From the NCBI GenBank assembly GCA_940671915.1, contig CALNVZ010000794.1:104102-168101 (forward strand): a stretch of DNA of 64,000 nucleotides. The letters are read 5' to 3'. The notes beneath the pieces were generated by a model. The model worked only from the letters and a program-made list of their open reading frames with translations, made no database searches and was not told the origin of the DNA. This stretch comes from Paracentrotus lividus (taxonomy: Eukaryota; Echinodermata; Echinoidea; Camarodonta; Echinidae). Both the position numbers and the translations under genes were made by a program. Positions within the stretch are counted from its first letter, which is position 1. Each line of letters begins with the position of its first letter. Below, piece after piece: positions 59,889 through 64,000 of the stretch.

Positions 59889-61079
59889 TATAAACCATGA
59901 AAAAGCATGCCCAAAATAGATTTTCTTGATTATAGAAAAGTGATCATATCTCAAGATCTACAACACAAAATGAGATTTTTTTTTTTAATTGTAAATGCTT
60001 AAGCCCGCGTCACACTGTCCCGATGGTTAGGAGCGATGGACACACGATGGCGGAAAAACCCAAATTTTGCTCTGAACACGATGGCATTACGAACGCATCG
60101 CAAAAGCATCGGGCCATTTTGGAGTACTACAGACTGTTTCAAAAAGAACGGAACAATGGGGGAAAAATAATTAAATTATGACATCTTCTGAAATAATGTC
60201 TGTATTTGGTACCACATTTAAAAAAAAGTGTGCAGAGAGGAGCTGATCGATATTACACACATTTATTTTTCCGGAGCAATGAATTCGTGGCCACTATGCG
60301 CAAAACATTAATATAGACCATGGAAAAGCATGCCCAAAATAGATTTTCTTGATTATAGAAAAGTGATCATATCTCAAGATCTACAACACCAAATAAGATT
60401 TTTTTTTTGATAGTAAATGCTAAAGAATGTCTGATGTTCCCCCTTTATAGAACTATTGAATACTATTAGATTGTGATTAATTTTTATAAGTAAACAAAAT
60501 GTTTTCCAACTTTACCATTTTATTTGATACAGCCTGTATCATTAGCAATCTTAAAACTACCATGACCATCGGTGGAGTTTTTTCAGGCTTCGGCAGCAAC
60601 TTCCGATGCATCGGCAAAATCTTTGGCAGCCAAAAAAAACTCCCGATGGAGTTGCGAAGGTTCACTTCGTTTGAGCATCGCAGCAGGCAATGCGAAGGCA
60701 ATGCGAGGGAAACGCGAACCCGCCCGATGATCTGTTGAAGGCAACACGACGTCGTGACGCCTTCTCAATGCCATCATGTAGCCATCGTAGCATAGTATGA
60801 TGACACGGAATTGTCTTGTGGAATGGAAGAAGAATTTAGTGTTCCTCTTTGTATTCTTTGCCCCATCTATATCATTGTATATTGTTTGATTTTTAAAGTG
60901 TCATCTTTCCAATCTCATTTCTTTCGGGACCTGTAATGAAAATGAAATGGAAATTTGTAATTTCAAAATCCTTTCTGTCGAAGCTGAAGGCAAAATAATT
61001 TTCTCCCCAGAAAAGGCTTCATTTCATCCATCTTTGAGACTTTAACGTTTACTTGATAATAACAACATGATTATGAAAA

Positions 61080-61390
61080 TCATATTCATGATGATACTGA
61101 TGAAGGTGATGGTCATGATGGTGATGGCAGTTGTGAGATATGTTGGTGATGGCGGTGATGAAGATAATATTTTTTTTAATCTTAGTGGAGGATGGGGATT
61201 AGTATGAAGTTGGTAGGGGTTGGTAGATTTGATGGTGATGATGATTATGATTATGATGATGACGATGATGATGATGTTGGCGATGGTGATGCAGGTGGTG
61301 GTTGTGATTATGCGCGATGATAATGAAGATGACGAGGATAATTGTAGGGGTGGTGAACAGAACCACCACCACCATCATCATCATTGCCAT
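61080..61390. repeat. GATGATGGTGATG simple repeats, right arm
   Basis: Inverted counterpart of the tract at 56,975-57,245, longer here. The two arms have drifted in repeat number. Confidence 0.8.
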
Positions 61391-62377
61391 TCGTTCTTAT
61401 TATTCCATGATTTAAGTTAAAGTCAAATTCTAAAATAAACATATTTTTTAAACATATTTTCTTCAATCTGTCCAAAGTAACATTGACAAAATAGATTTTG
61501 ACACAAAATTGTCAAATTTCATTTTCTTTGAAAAAGAAAAATAAGTAAATTGGGAGACATTATATCACAATATCTGTGTTGTTGCCCCCCCCCCCCCGAT
61601 TTTCACTGGAACTGTTTCCGATCGATCTGAAACTGTCTCTAGTTGTTGTATGTTATTAGAGTCTTCTTTTCTCAATTCTGTGTTTACCAGCTGTCTTCTT
61701 CCCCCTACCTCTCCCTACCTTGGGGGGGGGGGGGGGGTGTTTAATTTCAATTTGAGTCAAAGACAATACAAATATAGCTCTACAGTACAGTGTGTTTTGC
61801 TCTCGATGAATTACACTGTTCATCATAAAGGTGGAATATTTTGTTCTGGCTCCAACGATGCTATGTTGCTCCAGCTTGAATTTCTTGAATATGCTGGTCA
61901 CCGCTTTCACTCTTTAGGGGTCCCGGCTGTATCTTGGACGTTCCCTCAATCCTTTCCAGGGACTTTTCTTCCAAATAGTTTGCAACCCCCAGAAGATGGC
62001 CATTTTCGTCATTTTATTTTTTATTTTGGGGCCCCTTTTTATTTACGCGACCCACCAAGGCACCCTCAGTCCTACTCCAAGTACACACGTCTGAGGTGTA
62101 GAGTTGTTATTGTTCTTTAAGTTAAATCTAATTATATGGTTACACGCTTGACTCGTTTGTCTAGGGGAGGGGTCAAACTTTACTTTGATTGGGGTTCAAC
62201 ATTGCTTTTAACCATTTTTACACCATGAAAATTTCTATCTTCCCTAAATTTTACAGTAAACTATCAACAAAACATAATAATCAAAATATATCAAAATATC
62301 ATCAATAGTTACCATTTAAAGTCTTGCCATCATGGCTAAAAAGAAAATTAGGGAAAATGATAATAATTAAGGGTTAA

Positions 62378-62434
62378 AGGTTGTTTTTTATTTCTTTTGT
62401 TTTTAGCATAAAGGTTGAATAAAATATTCCGCAT
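62378..62434 (-). CDS. LINE-1 ORF1, N-terminal fragment
   Basis: Starts at ATG (complement of 62,432-62,434), which follows an in-frame TGA, and reads MRNILFNLYAKNKRN onward to the TTAA target. Removing the 6.4-kb element and one TTAA makes this frame continuous with the 54,836-55,974 frame, for a total of about 399 residues. The LINE 5' end is only about 20 bp further on. Confidence 0.75.
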
Positions 62435-63244
62435 TTTTATCAATCATACTTTTTGTTTCAACCCCCCCCCCCTAGACAAGAGACCCAAGCCTTTCCCCGT
62501 AAATCTAGATTTAACTTAAAAAAACAATATAAACAGTTCACCTCAGACGCGTTTCCTGGGGGAGGTGGGGAGGGGGGCTTGATTGGCCGGGTAACCAAAA
62601 AGGGTTCCCAAAACGAGAAGGAAAAAAATGACAAAAAATGAGCATCATGGGGGTTGACAAAACTTTTTTTGGAAAAAAAAAAAATCTTCGTGAAGGGTTT
62701 GGAGAATGTTCAAAATATAGCCAGGGTCCCGAAAAGTAAAAGCAGGGACAAAGATATTCACGAAATTAAAGCCGGAGCAAAATCTTGTCGCTATAGCGGC
62801 AAAATAAATAAATAAATAAATAAATAAAGTAAAAACAAAAAATAATAATAATAACATTCCATCTTTATGAAGGACAGTGTATGATCAGCTATTGAATTTC
62901 CCGCGGTCTGCATCTGGTGAAGATATTTATACAATAAGGAGGTCACGTGATGCTCTCATCAATAAAACGTATTAGCCCAAACAGTGCAAACATAATGAAG
63001 TCTCTATTGTCCCAAGACAATTAGCCCCACACAGTGTATTCAATTCAGCAATATTGGATTCGCGCCGGCGATGCCTAAACGACGTCGGTTGACATTCGTG
63101 TGTCCTTCGGGTAAACTTCATATTACCTTCGCGTGTGATTCATAGTGCCATCGTGTAACCTTCTAAACTTTGCCCGAACCCTAAAAATGACCCCTTCGTA
63201 CAACCATCGCACCTAAACATCGGGACAGTGTGACGCCAGCTTAA

Positions 63245-64000
63245 GCAAATTGTGTTATATGTAAATGCCCTCGTGATAATGTTGAATACCGATTAAATAT
63301 AAATGTGCTTTCATTAATTAGATTTATTTATTTATTTATTTATTTTTTTTTTTTACATAAACTCTTGAAAGTGCAATAAAATGAATTATACTTAGAGGGA
63401 TGTATCCCTAAGCTCCTCCATCATTGCAGAGGCCATTGCTTCCAGCAACACTCTTTCACAATATTTGGCTCCAGCAGCTGGGGGATAATGCAAAGCATTC
63501 TTTTTTTATAAGAAGTCGCATGGCGACCGAGCGGAAAATTTTGTGTTTGAAAAAGATCTAATGACGACAAAAAGGCATGGCTAATTATCAAGAGTGCCCC
63601 ATTTCAAAAAGAAATTGCTGGTGTGACTTTTTCATTTCATTTTGTGTATGATGGGGAGACCATACTTCGCGCAAATATCAAAAATTATAAAAATTGCGAC
63701 ATTCAATCAACAATATTTCATGTTTTACTCAAAATCAACGAAAACTATGATTACCAAATAAACACAAAATTCTAAACTCCGAATCGCCGAACGAAGAAGT
63801 GAACTAGGTCAAAGGGTTTCGACGATATCGCGATTTCAAAATTCTATGTCGATCGAACGATCGCGCATTGTGCTGAAAAAGTCAACAAAACAGTGTGACC
63901 TTAATTCCCGCACGAGCGTTTGACAAAGATTTATCAAGAAATTCCATCAGTCTAAGGAAAGGGAATAACAGTAAATGTAAGTCAAAATTTCATAGAATAA
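63245..64000. other. Right flank of the nested unit; A-rich tail and possible exon
   Basis: AT-rich. A run of T with (TTTA)n at 63,326-63,355 looks like the poly(A)/(TAAA)n tail of a minus-strand retrotransposed sequence. Past 63,510 I recognise nothing. Confidence 0.4.
63392..63505 (-). pseudogene. Possible C-terminal exon or retrocopy 3' end
   Basis: The minus strand reads ALHYPPAAGAKYCERVLLEA and continues through MMEELRDTSL to a stop at 63,392-63,394. The composition is protein-like, and about 40 bp of 3' sequence precede the A-rich tail. It opens just after an in-frame stop near 63,505, with only a weak AG acceptor. I do not recognise the family. It may be the last exon of a host gene, a 5'-truncated retrocopy, or chance. 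Confidence 0.3.

Larger units (their letters stand above)
58310..60422. repeat. Tandem direct repeat at the palindrome centre
   Basis: A unit of about 400 bp starting GCCCGCGTCACACTGTCCCG occurs twice in the same orientation. The first copy is 58,313-58,602 plus 59,891-59,999, split by the mariner-like element; the second is 60,003-60,422. Confidence 0.7.
55979..62373. mobile_element. 6.4-kb palindromic element with piggyBac-type ends
   Basis: TTAA at 55,975-55,978 and 62,374-62,377 flanks tips CCCTTAATCATGATC and ATAATTAAGGG. The arms (about 55,979-58,250 and 60,003-62,373) are inverted copies throughout, giving mirrored frames such as 57,625-57,849 and 60,477-60,701; these are not genes. 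TTAA plus CCC tips point to piggyBac-type transposition, but no transposase is present. Part of each arm matches the arms of the outer 38.8/63.2-kb element. A mariner-like element sits near the centre. Confidence 0.8.
39563..62450 (-). mobile_element. L1/Tx1-type LINE, interrupted by three large insertions
   Basis: On the minus strand the order is ORF1 (zinc knuckles), endonuclease, reverse transcriptase, C-terminal domain, AATAAA and a poly(A) tail at 39,563-39,571. The LINE's own sequence is about 5.3 kb: 62,378-62,450, 54,239-55,978, 50,883-52,046 and 39,563-41,828. The insertions are a TTAA-flanked palindromic element, a Penelope-like element and an AGGTTTTCCCG element. It sits near the centre of the outer palindrome. 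A few frame breaks, including one at a run of 13 T in the endonuclease region, show that it is dead but not very old. Confidence 0.85.
38837..63241. mobile_element. Outer palindromic element, split by nested insertions (24.4 kb)
   Basis: The left arm (38,837 to about 39,562) and right arm (about 62,452-63,241) are inverted copies of high similarity. Both tips read AGCTGGCGTCACACTGTCCC and are flanked by TAA (38,834-38,836 and 63,242-63,244), a 3-bp target duplication as made by PIF/Harbinger-type transposases. Without the inserted LINE the element would be about 1.5 kb. The arms show an 11-bp-phased series of CGA words. Homologous segments occur inside the 6.4-kb element at 55,979-62,373. No transposase is encoded. 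Confidence 0.75.

Noticed and set aside
57549-60777. Pairs of identical small proteins on opposite strands (57,549-57,849 and 60,477-60,777)
   Set aside because: They are mirror images created by the palindrome arms, with no domain or codon signal.
61199-61420. His-rich and Met-rich ORFs
   Set aside because: They are both strands of a GATGATGGT simple repeat.
38837-63241. Polinton-type giant element
   Set aside because: Length, long inverted arms and AG/CT tips fit loosely, but the interior is fully explained by LINEs, a Penelope element and DNA transposons, with none of the genes of a Polinton, and the target copy is 3 bp rather than 6.

Overview
This window looks like non-coding, transposon-packed nuclear DNA from a marine invertebrate, most plausibly a deuterostome such as an echinoderm. 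The evidence is AT-rich sequence, a tRNA-derived SINE with an (ATT)n tail, a Penelope-like retroelement, two kinds of LINE and many families of non-autonomous DNA transposons with terminal inverted repeats (TIRs). The species cannot be fixed from sequence alone. I find no confident host protein gene. The best host-type gene is a tRNA on the minus strand at 326-397, which has an unusual UCA anticodon.

Layout. 0-7.8 kb: the tRNA gene, three copies of one 0.85-kb MITE, a 1.5-kb fold-back, the 3' part of a GIY-YIG retroelement ORF split by a MITE, and two more fold-backs. 7.9-15.3 kb: a Mutator-like element with a 9-bp target duplication, a SINE, a Tc1-like remnant and a 4-kb palindromic element. 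15.3-17.8 kb: unrecognised AT-rich DNA ending in a 25-N gap. 17.8-25.4 kb: a second copy of 8.1-15.3 kb, full of single-base indels and probably an uncorrected long-read gap fill or a redundant haplotype. 25.6-38.6 kb: MITEs, two piggyBac-like elements (one inside a Tc1-like element), three GGCCCGWATTC-tipped MITEs (one inside a tRNA-like sequence) and several minisatellites.

38.8-63.2 kb is one nested structure. A palindromic element with a TAA target duplication (38,837-63,241) was split near its centre by an L1/Tx1-type LINE on the minus strand. That LINE was then hit three times: by a Penelope-like element with an 11-bp target duplication, by a 6.4-kb palindromic element with piggyBac-type TTAA|CCC ends, and by an AGGTTTTCCCG-tipped element. 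The last was invaded by a close relative of itself and by a second, CR1-like LINE. The 6.4-kb element itself holds a mariner-like element. Removing the TTAA element plus one TTAA, or the Penelope element plus one 11-bp repeat, restores the LINE reading frame, so the order of events can be read from the sequence.

The most unusual pattern is in the DNA transposon ends. Several families are built from CG-containing words spaced close to one helical turn (10-12 bp). In the 38.8/63.2-kb pair this is a clear 11-bp phase, and the two arms differ by exactly one 11-bp unit.
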